Positions 42,464 to 50,492 of a DNA stretch of 64,000 nucleotides are shown here, one piece after another. Source of the stretch: JBGSYJ01 sp041748075. GTDB taxonomy: Bacteria; Acidobacteriota; Thermoanaerobaculia; Gp7-AA8. The notes under the pieces are model-generated. The model had not been told where the DNA came from and did no database searches. It was given only the letters and a program-made list of their open reading frames with translations. Numbering within the stretch: the stretch's first letter is position 1; each line of letters begins with the position of its first letter. Where the stretch lies: contig JBGTDX010000123.1 in NCBI GenBank assembly GCA_041748075.1, forward strand, positions 1 to 64,000. Reading direction: 5' to 3'. Position numbers and translations under genes: made by a program.

Positions 42464-42829
42464 CTACACCTTCTTATTTCCGTCCCCTTCTTTCCCATCG
42501 TTCTCGAAGTCCACCTGGACCTGACGTTCCTCTGGCATCCGGTCCGTACGATCTGGATCAAAGTCTTTGTCTTCGCCGCTGCGGTCATAGACTCCCGGAC
42601 GTTCGATGACCTGAAATCCTTCCGCCGGACCGCCTCCGCCCGTCGTACCAAAAACGCCCCCTTCACCGCTGGGAATGGCGTACCGGCTCTTACCGGAATG
42701 TGCGGCCTCGTCGTAGCCTTCCGCTGTGGGATCGTTCTTCTTGCTGCCGCCTGGATCGTTTCCCTCGAGCTCGTAGTCGATCCCGTCTTCGCCGGGGTTG
42801 CCTTTCTGCGGGTCTTTCCTCTTTGCCAT
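42464..42829 (-). CDS. Small acidic, probably disordered protein
   Basis: A 121-aa protein from the ATG at 42829 with GGAGGA ahead. It is rich in Gly, Asp, Glu and Lys (MAKRKDPQKGNPGEDGIDYE ... FGTTGGGGPAEGFQVIERPG ... DFENDGKEGDGNKKV) with no hydrophobic core. No family was recognised. The good ribosome-binding site and codon use support a real gene. It is the last gene of the minus-strand run that includes the symporter, but the duplicated heptad element lies between. Confidence 0.6.
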   Translation of the reverse strand: MAKRKDPQKGNPGEDGIDYELEGNDPGGSKKNDPTAEGYDEAAHSGKSRYAIPSGEGGVFGTTGGGGPAEGFQVIERPGVYDRSGEDKDFDPDRTDRMPEERQVQVDFENDGKEGDGNKKV

Positions 42830-42880
42830 GGAATCCTCCACAGTGTGAAGTAACACGATCCGTACCAGCCCCCGCCGGCC

Positions 42881-43062
42881 GGTTGTGGGTTGTGGGTTGT
42901 GGGAGAAGCCAGGCTCTCTGTCAGCTCGTCCTCAGGGGAGCGCGGGTCCCAGAACCGAGAACCCAGAACCGGGTGGTATCTGGGTTCTGGGAAAGGCCGG
43001 CTATCTGGAGCTCGTTCTCCGGATGTGCGGCTCCCACAACCCAGAAACCACAACCCACAACC
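42881..43062. repeat. Double mirrored heptad element (GGTTGTG / GGTTCTG) with two related cores
   Basis: Order on the plus strand: (GGTTGTG)3 at 42881-42901, core A 42902-42949, (CAGAACC)3 at 42950-42970, one GGTTCTG at 42983-42989, core B 42990-43034, (CACAACC)4 at 43035-43062 with one variant. Cores A and B align along their whole length (shared GGCT, TCTG, AGCTCGT, GCGG, TCC). The outer arms are complementary to each other, and so are the inner arms. Confidence 0.9.
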
Positions 43063-43078
43063 GGGTGGGCGGAGAACC

Positions 43079-44773
43079 TCAGGCTGTCGCCGGCCGAGCG
43101 ACGAATCGCTGGATGACCATGGCCGCGAATACGACCACCAGGCAGCCGATCACGTTGTACCAGAGGAAGGAAATGCCGGTGAAGGCGAAGCAGACGATCA
43201 CGACCGCCTCGGCAATCAGGGCCCCGATGAAGGTTGCCGTGCCGCCCACGCTTTTTACGTAGAACGCCACGAGGAAGATTCCAAGGATCGTTCCGTAGAA
43301 GATCGATCCGAGTATGTTGACCGCTTCGATCAGCGACCCCAGTCTCGTTGCATATTGTGCGAAGAGGATGGCGAACCCCCCCCAGAACACCGTCGCGAGC
43401 TTTGACACGATCACGTAGTGGCGGTCTGACCCGACCGGTTTGATCCGGCGCTGATAGACGTCCACGATCGTGGTCGAAGCCAGCGCGTTGAGCTCCGCGG
43501 ACGTGGACGACATCGATGCCGACAGAACCGCTGCCATGACGAGACCGACGAGTCCTGCGGGCAGATAATTCAGGACGAACGTCAGGAAGACGAGATTCGA
43601 GTCGTTCGTCTCAGCTCGTGGATTGACTTCCCGGATCAGATCGACAGCCTCGGTTTTTATCCGCGCCGTCGTTTCCTGGGCGGCGATCAGTCTCGTGCTC
43701 GCGGCTTCGACTGTTGCATCATCGCCTGCCCGTCTCGCGGTCACGAGCTCCCTCACTGTGGCCTGCTTGTCTTCGAAGGCCTCCATATGCTGCTGCTCGA
43801 GCGCCTGGTAGCGGGACGCCTGCGGAGAAGATCGAATCTTTGCGGCCTCGACATCATTGAAGAACAGGGGAGGAGCGACGAATTGATAAAACGCGAAGAG
43901 GATCGCGCCTATGAACAGAATGAAGAACTGCATAGGCACCTTCACGATGCCGTTGAGCAGCAGCCCGAGGCGGCTCTGAGCGACCGACTTTCCTGTGAGA
44001 TAGCGGCCGACCTGTGACTGGTCGGTTCCGAAGTAGGAGAGTGCGAGAAAAAAGCCTCCGATCAGGCCGGACCAGAAGTTGTAGCGGTTGTTGATGTCGA
44101 ACGAAAAATCGATCGCGTTCAGTCGTCCCATTTTTCCTGCGACGTACGTCGCGTCGATCAGCGAAACGTCGCGTGGCAGCAGCGAGACCATCACGACGAA
44201 CGCCGCGACCATTCCGCCGAGGATGATGATCATCTGGACGAAATGAGTGTGGTTGACGGCTTTGCTGCCTCCTGACGCCGTGTAGGTGATCACGAGAACG
44301 CCGATTACGACATTCATGATGTAGAGGTTCCAGCCGAGGAGGATGGAGATGATGAGCGCGGGAGCGTAAATCGTCAGCCCGCACGCGAGGCCACGCTGGA
44401 TGAGAAAGAGAAACGCGGCGAGCGAGCGCGTTTTGAGATCGAAGCGACCCTCGAGGTATTCGTATGCGGTGTAGACCTTGAGACGGTGATAGATCGGAAC
44501 CGCCGTGATCGAAAGGACGACCATCGCGATGGGAAGCCCGAAGTAGAACTGGATGAAGCGCATCCCATCTGCGTACGCCTGCCCGGGTGTCGACAGAAAC
44601 GTGATGGCGCTCGCCTGAGTGGCCATGATGGCCAGACCGATGGTCCACCACCTCATGTTGCGATCGGCGAGCAGAAACCCGTCGAGATTGCGGTTGCGAC
44701 GGCCTCTCCAGACGCCGTACACGACGACGAATGCGAGGAACCCACCCATCACGATCCAGTCGAGTGTCCTCAT
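43079..44773 (-). CDS. Sodium/solute symporter (SSS family)
   Basis: A 564-aa integral membrane transporter with about 13-14 hydrophobic segments. It moves an organic solute with Na+. SSS marks include FLLADRNMRWWTIGLAIMAT, the unwound-helix GQAYADG region, TYTASGGSKAVNHTHFVQM and LPAGLVGLVMAAVLSASMSS. A charged loop of about 70 residues (QQHMEAFEDKQATVRELVTA) is unusual. The solute cannot be told from sequence. The ATG at 44773 overlaps the stop of a 43-residue membrane peptide gene, so the two are translationally coupled. Confidence 0.93.
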   Translation of the reverse strand: MRTLDWIVMGGFLAFVVVYGVWRGRRNRNLDGFLLADRNMRWWTIGLAIMATQASAITFLSTPGQAYADGMRFIQFYFGLPIAMVVLSITAVPIYHRLKVYTAYEYLEGRFDLKTRSLAAFLFLIQRGLACGLTIYAPALIISILLGWNLYIMNVVIGVLVITYTASGGSKAVNHTHFVQMIIILGGMVAAFVVMVSLLPRDVSLIDATYVAGKMGRLNAIDFSFDINNRYNFWSGLIGGFFLALSYFGTDQSQVGRYLTGKSVAQSRLGLLLNGIVKVPMQFFILFIGAILFAFYQFVAPPLFFNDVEAAKIRSSPQASRYQALEQQHMEAFEDKQATVRELVTARRAGDDATVEAASTRLIAAQETTARIKTEAVDLIREVNPRAETNDSNLVFLTFVLNYLPAGLVGLVMAAVLSASMSSTSAELNALASTTIVDVYQRRIKPVGSDRHYVIVSKLATVFWGGFAILFAQYATRLGSLIEAVNILGSIFYGTILGIFLVAFYVKSVGGTATFIGALIAEAVVIVCFAFTGISFLWYNVIGCLVVVFAAMVIQRFVARPATA

Positions 44774-44901
44774 TCGAACGCCTTCGTGAAGATGTAGAAG
44801 ACGGCGACCTGAAACAGCAGAAACAGGATCACGAACGTGTAGAGCCGGTTCCAGGTGCGCCCGATCGGAGGAGGAGCTTCCGGGTCGAGGTTGTCGTTCA
44901 T
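44770..44901 (-). CDS. 43-residue single-span membrane peptide coupled to the symporter
   Basis: Too short for usual gene calls. ATG at 44901 with GGAGG 6 nt ahead; product begins MNDNLDPEAPPPIGRTWNRL, continues with one TM (YTFVILFLLFQVAVFYIFT) and ends KAFE. Its TGA overlaps the symporter ATG (ATGA). Several SSS transporters are preceded by a tiny membrane subunit gene (for example DUF3311- and DUF4212-type), but this sequence does not clearly match one. Likely an accessory subunit. Confidence 0.75.
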   Translation of the reverse strand: MNDNLDPEAPPPIGRTWNRLYTFVILFLLFQVAVFYIFTKAFE

Positions 44902-44914
44902 TGTCGCCTCCGGT

Positions 44915-44996
44915 GAATTCAGAATTAAGAATTCAGAATTCAGAATAGACGGAGAGCGAGTTGCTTTCTGAATTCTGCATTCTCAATTCTCAATTC
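44915..44996. repeat. Mirrored heptad array (GAATTCA/GAATTGA type) at the PIG-L stop codon
   Basis: Plus-strand units GAATTCA, GAATTAA, GAATTCA, GAATTCA, GAATAGA (44915-44949); a 19-bp core; then TGAATTC, TGCATTC, TCAATTC, TCAATTC (44969-44996). The TGA stop of the PIG-L gene (44992-44990) lies inside the first unit. The far arm ends just before the ribosome-binding site of the small membrane peptide gene. Confidence 0.92.
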
Positions 44997-47503
44997 TTTC
45001 CCGCCGATACCATGTTCGCGAACAGCCGATACGCCCCTTCGACTCCTGCAGGAAGCTGGCGGAACCAGGAGTATCCGGTGTAGATGTACACGCCCTTGCC
45101 ATGACGGCCGACCAGCGTGCCGCCCTCCCGCGATTCATCGCCGGGATCTGATGAAGCCAGAACCACGGTGTAGCGGGGATCCCACGTCGAGGCGAAGTAG
45201 AGGCCCCGCTCCTGAACCCATCCCTCGAAGTCCGATGTCGTGATGCGATTCGGCGCAGTCAACAACTCGTGGGAAGGATCGAGGAGGCGGACCGGCGCCG
45301 TCTCGAGGGTGACACGCTCGCGGCCGATCGTCAGCGGCCACGGTCCGACGGATGCGCCGAGCGTGTTGTCCGCCGTGTTGTACTGAACGATATAGGTCCC
45401 GCCGTCCTCGACGTAGCTCATGAGGCGGTCATGGTGCCGCTTGAGCGCGTCCCGGGTGTTGTAGGCTCGGATTCCGCTGATGATCGTATCGAATCGCGAC
45501 AGGTCGGCCGATGCCAGCTCTTCGTCGGTGATGAGGTGCACTGCATATCCCATCTGTGCCAGTGCGTCCGGAGTGTCGTCGCCCGATCCCATCACATAGC
45601 CGACGGTCGTCCCGCGCCTCTCGAGATCCGTGCGTACGACCACCATTTCAGCGAGGGGATAGAGCGTCTGCTCCGGTATGTGATCGTAGCGGATCGGCAC
45701 GCGCGCGGAATCGTAGACCCCGCTGCTCGTCGTGATTTGAGCACCGAGCAACGCAGTGCCGGCCGGCTTCTGTGACGGCGAAACGTCGAACGTGATCACC
45801 GTCTCGTCACCCTTCTTCGCGAGGGCCACCGTCGCCGCCTCAGGACTCGACCTCCATCCCTCGGGAAGTCGCAGCCGCAATGTTCCTTCGAGCGCATCGA
45901 TATTGCTTCGAACCGCGAGACGCACGAGCTTGCTCGATGGATCGGGGAACACGACGATCTTTTCGAGAAAGGTCATCGTGACCGGAGGAGCGATCTCGAA
46001 AGGGCGATATTGTTCTCCTTTGACCCTGTCGACCCAGCGGAATGCCGCGGGAATCGTGAAAGAGAGTCGCCGCTCGCCGGCTGTAATATGAATCGTGACG
46101 GGCAGTGAAGGCCTGCTCTCCGGCTCTCCGATCAGTGTGGGATCGCTCACGGGAAACAATCCCTCGCCGGGGCCGCCACCCAGGCCCTCTCGTTTCGACT
46201 CGAGCCAGTACGGGCCGCTGTATTTCAGCGCGTGCGGCAGCGAGACCGTCAGCTCCCGTTCCACGGCTTCGTTGTTCGGCAGCGGAGCGGAAGCTGCAGC
46301 GCTCTCGACGCTGAACGGAAGATCAATGCCCTCGAGCCGCATTGGAAAGTTCGACCGATTCACGAGCGAGACTTTCAACTTCACCGTTGATCCCGGGCTC
46401 GCGGAAGCTTCCGCGGTGACGGCATCCATCCAGAGCCCTGCCGCATCCCGGATCACCTCTCCGATCTCGTCCAGCTTGTGAAGAACCTCGGGTGTCTGCG
46501 GCAGCTCGAGCATCTCCTGTCGCGCGTCGAGAAGAATGGGAATGACGCCGGACGGGTTCGAGGGGTCGAAGCGCTCCGATGCGGAAGCCAGAAGCGCGCG
46601 AAGTTTCGCCGTGCCGGGAATCCTGTTCCACGTCAGGTCGATTCCACTGAACAGACTTTCACCGGCGGGATCGCCGAGTTTCTGTTCGTAGTAATTGAGC
46701 AATCTTCCGCGCCGCTCGCCGGAGCCGAATCCCTGACTCTTGTGCATGCTGCGGCTTCTTGCGGCGAGCTCGGTATACGAGCTTCCGAGGAGCGGATTGT
46801 AAGTGCCCAGATCGATTGCAATGAGTTTAGGCGCATCCGGAGGCCGCTGGTCGAGCGCCGGACGCCAGTTGTTCCAGAACAGACGCCGCGGTTGCCAGGG
46901 CTGAACCTGGGAGAGTTGTTCAGGAAATCGCGAGGGATCTCCAGCGGCACGGAACGCCTCCTCCGCGAGAGTCGCGGAGGATGTGTGTTGTCCATGACCG
47001 CCTGACCCGTCGGTTGGGAAACGCGTGACGATGACGTCGGGCCGGAGCTTCCGGATCACCAGAACGATGTCGGACAGCACGGCCTCGCGGCCCCAGATGG
47101 ATTCCGTTTCCTCGGGTGATCTGCTGTAACCGAAGTCCACCGCCCTGGTGAAGAACTGCTCGGCTCCGTCGATGCGGCGAGCCTCGAGCAGCTCATGGGT
47201 TCGGATCACTCCCAGCACGTCGCCTTTTTCGGTGCCGATCAGGTTCTGTCCGCCGTCGCCCCGGGTGACCGAGAGGTACGCAGTGCGCACGAGCTTCTCG
47301 TTAGCGAGCCAGGCCAGCATCGCCGTGTTTTCGTCGTCGGGATGGGCCGCGACATAGAGCGCAGCCCCGACCACGCCGAGCCGCTCGATGGCCAGCTCGA
47401 GTTTCGCGGCGTCGGGCTGGTCGGCGGGTCTTGCGTGAAGGGACGGGACGCTCTGCGCAATAAGGCAGAGAGCGAGTGCGGCAATGACGGCGATCTGTCT
47501 CAC
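44990..47503 (-). CDS. Exported PIG-L/LmbE-family deacetylase, large multidomain form
   Basis: An 837-aa protein from a GTG at 47503 that overlaps the MutS-like stop (GTGA). The signal peptide is IAVIAALALCLIAQSVPSLHA. The zinc deacetylase domain (residues approx 40-260) has AHPDDEN and the second metal site GGHGQH, with RTHELLEARRIDGAEQ between. These enzymes de-N-acetylate amino-sugar or small-molecule substrates. Two beta-sandwich regions follow, and a C-terminal segment (MGYAVHLITDEELASADL) resembles a ThuA/glutamine-amidotransferase-like fold. The last two codons and the stop are part of a heptad array. Confidence 0.9.
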   Translation of the reverse strand: MRQIAVIAALALCLIAQSVPSLHARPADQPDAAKLELAIERLGVVGAALYVAAHPDDENTAMLAWLANEKLVRTAYLSVTRGDGGQNLIGTEKGDVLGVIRTHELLEARRIDGAEQFFTRAVDFGYSRSPEETESIWGREAVLSDIVLVIRKLRPDVIVTRFPTDGSGGHGQHTSSATLAEEAFRAAGDPSRFPEQLSQVQPWQPRRLFWNNWRPALDQRPPDAPKLIAIDLGTYNPLLGSSYTELAARSRSMHKSQGFGSGERRGRLLNYYEQKLGDPAGESLFSGIDLTWNRIPGTAKLRALLASASERFDPSNPSGVIPILLDARQEMLELPQTPEVLHKLDEIGEVIRDAAGLWMDAVTAEASASPGSTVKLKVSLVNRSNFPMRLEGIDLPFSVESAAASAPLPNNEAVERELTVSLPHALKYSGPYWLESKREGLGGGPGEGLFPVSDPTLIGEPESRPSLPVTIHITAGERRLSFTIPAAFRWVDRVKGEQYRPFEIAPPVTMTFLEKIVVFPDPSSKLVRLAVRSNIDALEGTLRLRLPEGWRSSPEAATVALAKKGDETVITFDVSPSQKPAGTALLGAQITTSSGVYDSARVPIRYDHIPEQTLYPLAEMVVVRTDLERRGTTVGYVMGSGDDTPDALAQMGYAVHLITDEELASADLSRFDTIISGIRAYNTRDALKRHHDRLMSYVEDGGTYIVQYNTADNTLGASVGPWPLTIGRERVTLETAPVRLLDPSHELLTAPNRITTSDFEGWVQERGLYFASTWDPRYTVVLASSDPGDESREGGTLVGRHGKGVYIYTGYSWFRQLPAGVEGAYRLFANMVSAGKN

Positions 47504-49299
47504 ACATCCAGCCCGACAGCCCGCATCAGTGCGAGCGCATTGCTCTTCTCGACGACTCCCGGACGCATGCGGTAATCGAAGGCCATCCTGCCATCTTCCA
47601 TGTGATCCTCAAAGTGAACATTCTCCGCATGAAGCTCCGGGTGCTCGGTGATTCGTGCGAGCGCTAGGTCATGAGTGGTGACCAGACCGACTGCGCCCAG
47701 CGCGATGAGGGAGCGGATCACGGCCTCCGCACCGATCCGGCGGTCATGAGAGTTCGTTCCATGGAGGATTTCGTCGAGAAGGAACAGCAGCGGAACACTT
47801 CCTCGGGCGAGCTCTACGATCTGCTTCAGCCTGCTGATCTCGGCGTAGAAACGGGAGCTGCCCTCCTGCAGAGAATCATTGATCTGAATCGAGGCACCGA
47901 TATGCATCGGCGAGACCGTCATGCTCTTTGCGCATACCGGCGCTCCTGCGAGAGCGAGCACCGTGTTCGTTCCGACGGTCCTCAGCATCGTGCTCTTTCC
48001 GGACATGTTCGAGCCGCTGATCAGCAGCAGGCGCGTTCGTTTGTCGAGCGCCAGATCGTTGTCGATCCGCCGGTCCTTCGGCAGCAGCGGATGTCCCAAT
48101 GCAACGCCACGAACCTGAGGACCTTCGTCCGCGATGGTGGGGAATGGGTGGTCCGGATGCTCCCAGGAGAATGCGGCCAGTGATCCGAGCGCCTCGAATT
48201 CGGCGACCGCGTCGATCCATGTTGCGATGCTCGTTCCCGAGCCCGAGCGCCATCGTTCGATCGCAAACGCAAGCTGGGTCGTCCAGAGAAGCAGCGCTGC
48301 GAACGGAAAGAAGAATTGATTTCGTCGTGATTCCAGAAGATCGATCAGGCGGTTCAGGTGCGCGATACGTTTCGAGGGCGGCTCTCCTTCGGTATCCAGC
48401 CGCTGCCTCAGATTCATCAGCCGTGGGGAGGTGAATGTTTCCCGTTCCATTCTGGCGAGAATCCTGGAGATCAGCGACAGGTCACCTCCGGCGCGATCGA
48501 TACCCGCGACGACCTCATTCACCCGGCCGCTCAGCCGGTAGGCGAATCCCAGCTGTACGATCAGCATGACGAGAAACGGCAGAGAGCCTATATGCATCAT
48601 CGGATGCCCGGCGAGGGTTGCGGCCAGTTCCGGATCCGAGAGCGCGATCAGTGCCCTCACGACCGACGGAAATGCAAGGAGCAACGCGATTGAAGTGAGG
48701 GTCGCCAGTACGGGCGCAACGACCCTTTCCCATTGGCTGAATATTACGGGAGTCGAGCGCGCCCACTCCCTCAGTCGCGTGGAATTGAACTGGCTGTCGA
48801 GAGTCTGACCGAGAATCGCAAGGTCTTCGCGAAGGTCGAGCTTCGGCCGAAGCTCGGAGATTGCCTCCTGGCGCGAAAGGATCTCCTCTTTATCGGCAGC
48901 GTCCAGCAGCCACGACGCGAGTTTCTCTTCGCCTCCCGCCGTACCTGTGCTGCACAGAAGCTGGAAAAGCGATCCCTGACCGAGGATGTCCAGATCGCCC
49001 GCGTAGGGATGATGAGGGTCGCGGAAACGATCCCCCGTCGGTCCGGAGCCGGCCCACCGGTCTTCCAGTCGCGCCAGGCCCCGCTCGTAGAAGGACGCTG
49101 CCCGCTCATGACGCTCCCGCGCTGCGATCGCGCGATCATGAAGAATCACGAGCAGAACGAAGAGTCCTGCCGGAAGCGCTATCCACCATGCCGGGATCGT
49201 CCCCTCGACGAGGGCAATCCAGGCGACGACGACGCCTGCGATGAACATTGCGAGGCGTGTCTTCGAGATCCGGTTCTCGCGGACCGACAGGCTCCGCAC
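47500..49299 (-). CDS. Membrane-anchored MutS-like ATPase
   Basis: A 599-aa protein with the MutS core/ATPase domains but no mismatch-recognition domain. Two N-terminal TM segments (AMFIAGVVVAWIALVEGTI, ALPAGLFVLLVIL) and two or three more within the lever region (LATLTSIALLLAFPSVV; GSLPFLVMLIVQLGF) place it in the membrane. Walker A is GSNMSGKST, Walker B is LLFLLDEILHGTNS, and the TTHDL switch is present. Such transmembrane MutS paralogues are widespread and uncharacterised; DNA mismatch repair is not the likely role. It is translationally coupled to the PIG-L gene. The GTG at 49299 is the first available start, but homology may begin earlier. Confidence 0.88.
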   Translation of the reverse strand: MRSLSVRENRISKTRLAMFIAGVVVAWIALVEGTIPAWWIALPAGLFVLLVILHDRAIAARERHERAASFYERGLARLEDRWAGSGPTGDRFRDPHHPYAGDLDILGQGSLFQLLCSTGTAGGEEKLASWLLDAADKEEILSRQEAISELRPKLDLREDLAILGQTLDSQFNSTRLREWARSTPVIFSQWERVVAPVLATLTSIALLLAFPSVVRALIALSDPELAATLAGHPMMHIGSLPFLVMLIVQLGFAYRLSGRVNEVVAGIDRAGGDLSLISRILARMERETFTSPRLMNLRQRLDTEGEPPSKRIAHLNRLIDLLESRRNQFFFPFAALLLWTTQLAFAIERWRSGSGTSIATWIDAVAEFEALGSLAAFSWEHPDHPFPTIADEGPQVRGVALGHPLLPKDRRIDNDLALDKRTRLLLISGSNMSGKSTMLRTVGTNTVLALAGAPVCAKSMTVSPMHIGASIQINDSLQEGSSRFYAEISRLKQIVELARGSVPLLFLLDEILHGTNSHDRRIGAEAVIRSLIALGAVGLVTTHDLALARITEHPELHAENVHFEDHMEDGRMAFDYRMRPGVVEKSNALALMRAVGLDV

Positions 49300-49443
49300 C
49301 AGTTCGCGCCGTTGACGCGCACGGCCGGCATATTCTGCGGATGGGTTGTGAGATTCGATGAGTGCCTCCGGCTGGTAGCTACGCGCGGCATGATAATGTG
49401 AATTGTCGACCGAAACTTCCGACCCGACTCCTCACAATCCCAG

Positions 49444-50439
49444 ATGCGCGCTCCCACACGACTTCTGCTCGCTCCCGGCAACCGGCTGTTCGTTTCCGAT
49501 TCCGAAGAACATTCGATCTTCGAGCTCGCGCTCTCCGGAGACGGACTCAGAGGCAGAATCGTTCGAAGGTACGGGACGGGAGAGCCCGGTCTGACCGACG
49601 GCCCTGCCCCGATTGCCCGGTTCCACGATCCCAGGGGAATGTCGTACTGGCGGGGCACGATCTACGTCGCTGACAGCGGCAATCACGCGATCAGGGCGAT
49701 CGATCTGCAGCGGGGCGAGGTGGGCACAGTCGCAGGCACGGGAGAGAAGGGGAGTGGAAGAATCGTCGCGGGAGGACAGGCGCTTTTCACACCGATGCGC
49801 TCTCCGCGGGCGGTCTGGGCGGATGGAGACGTGTTGCTCATTGCGCTGGCTGGATCTCACCAGATCGGCATACTGATGGACGAGTCGGTTGTCGGTCCTT
49901 TCGCAGGTAATGGACAGCGCGAGGTCGTGGATGGTCCGCGCGGCCTGGCGAGTTTCATTCAACCGTACGATCTGTCCTCCGGGCTCGATTACCTTTTCGT
50001 CGCGGACCGCCAGTCCCACACGATCCGCGCTGTTTCGCTCGAGGGAGAGCCAATGGTCAGCACTCTGGTCGGCCAGCCGGAACCGGGAGATCTCGACGGC
50101 GTGAGCGATGGCGTTCGTCTGCACGACCCTTCCGCTATCGTCTTTCACCAGGGCGTGATCTACATCAGTGACAGCAGCAACAACCGCATCAAGCGTCTCG
50201 ACCCATCGACGGGGAGTTGCGAGTCCCTGATCGGCAACGGGCATGCCGGATTCGCCGATGGTGCATTCGCAACCAGTGAGTTCCATGCGCCGGAAGGCTT
50301 GAGCATCGAAAGCGGTCTTCTGTACATCGCGGATGTCAGGAACCGCGCGGTGAGGGTCGCGAACCTGAAGAGTGAGACCGTCCATACGTTTCAGTTCGAG
50401 GACGCGCACGAATCGGAGCCGGCTTTCGACGGCTCGTGA
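49444..50439 (+). CDS. NHL-repeat beta-propeller protein
   Basis: A 331-aa protein made of NHL repeats: RLFVSDSEEHSIFEL, TIYVADSGNHAIRAID, YLFVADRQSHTIRAVS, VIYISDSSNNRIKRLD and LLYIADVRNRAVRVAN give five clear blades. There is no signal peptide or enzyme motif. It resembles the propeller half of NHLRC2-type proteins without the thioredoxin part, and probably serves as a binding platform. It diverges from the MutS-like gene across 144 bp. The next gene begins 54 bp downstream. Confidence 0.85.
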   Translation: MRAPTRLLLAPGNRLFVSDSEEHSIFELALSGDGLRGRIVRRYGTGEPGLTDGPAPIARFHDPRGMSYWRGTIYVADSGNHAIRAIDLQRGEVGTVAGTGEKGSGRIVAGGQALFTPMRSPRAVWADGDVLLIALAGSHQIGILMDESVVGPFAGNGQREVVDGPRGLASFIQPYDLSSGLDYLFVADRQSHTIRAVSLEGEPMVSTLVGQPEPGDLDGVSDGVRLHDPSAIVFHQGVIYISDSSNNRIKRLDPSTGSCESLIGNGHAGFADGAFATSEFHAPEGLSIESGLLYIADVRNRAVRVANLKSETVHTFQFEDAHESEPAFDGS

Positions 50440-50492
50440 CGAGACGAGATGCCGGACCTCTCCTTTCATCACATTCCCGGTACCATGTCCCG

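Noticed and set aside
47500..49299. Mismatch repair MutS
   Set aside because: No mismatch-binding domain and several transmembrane segments; only the core ATPase is shared.
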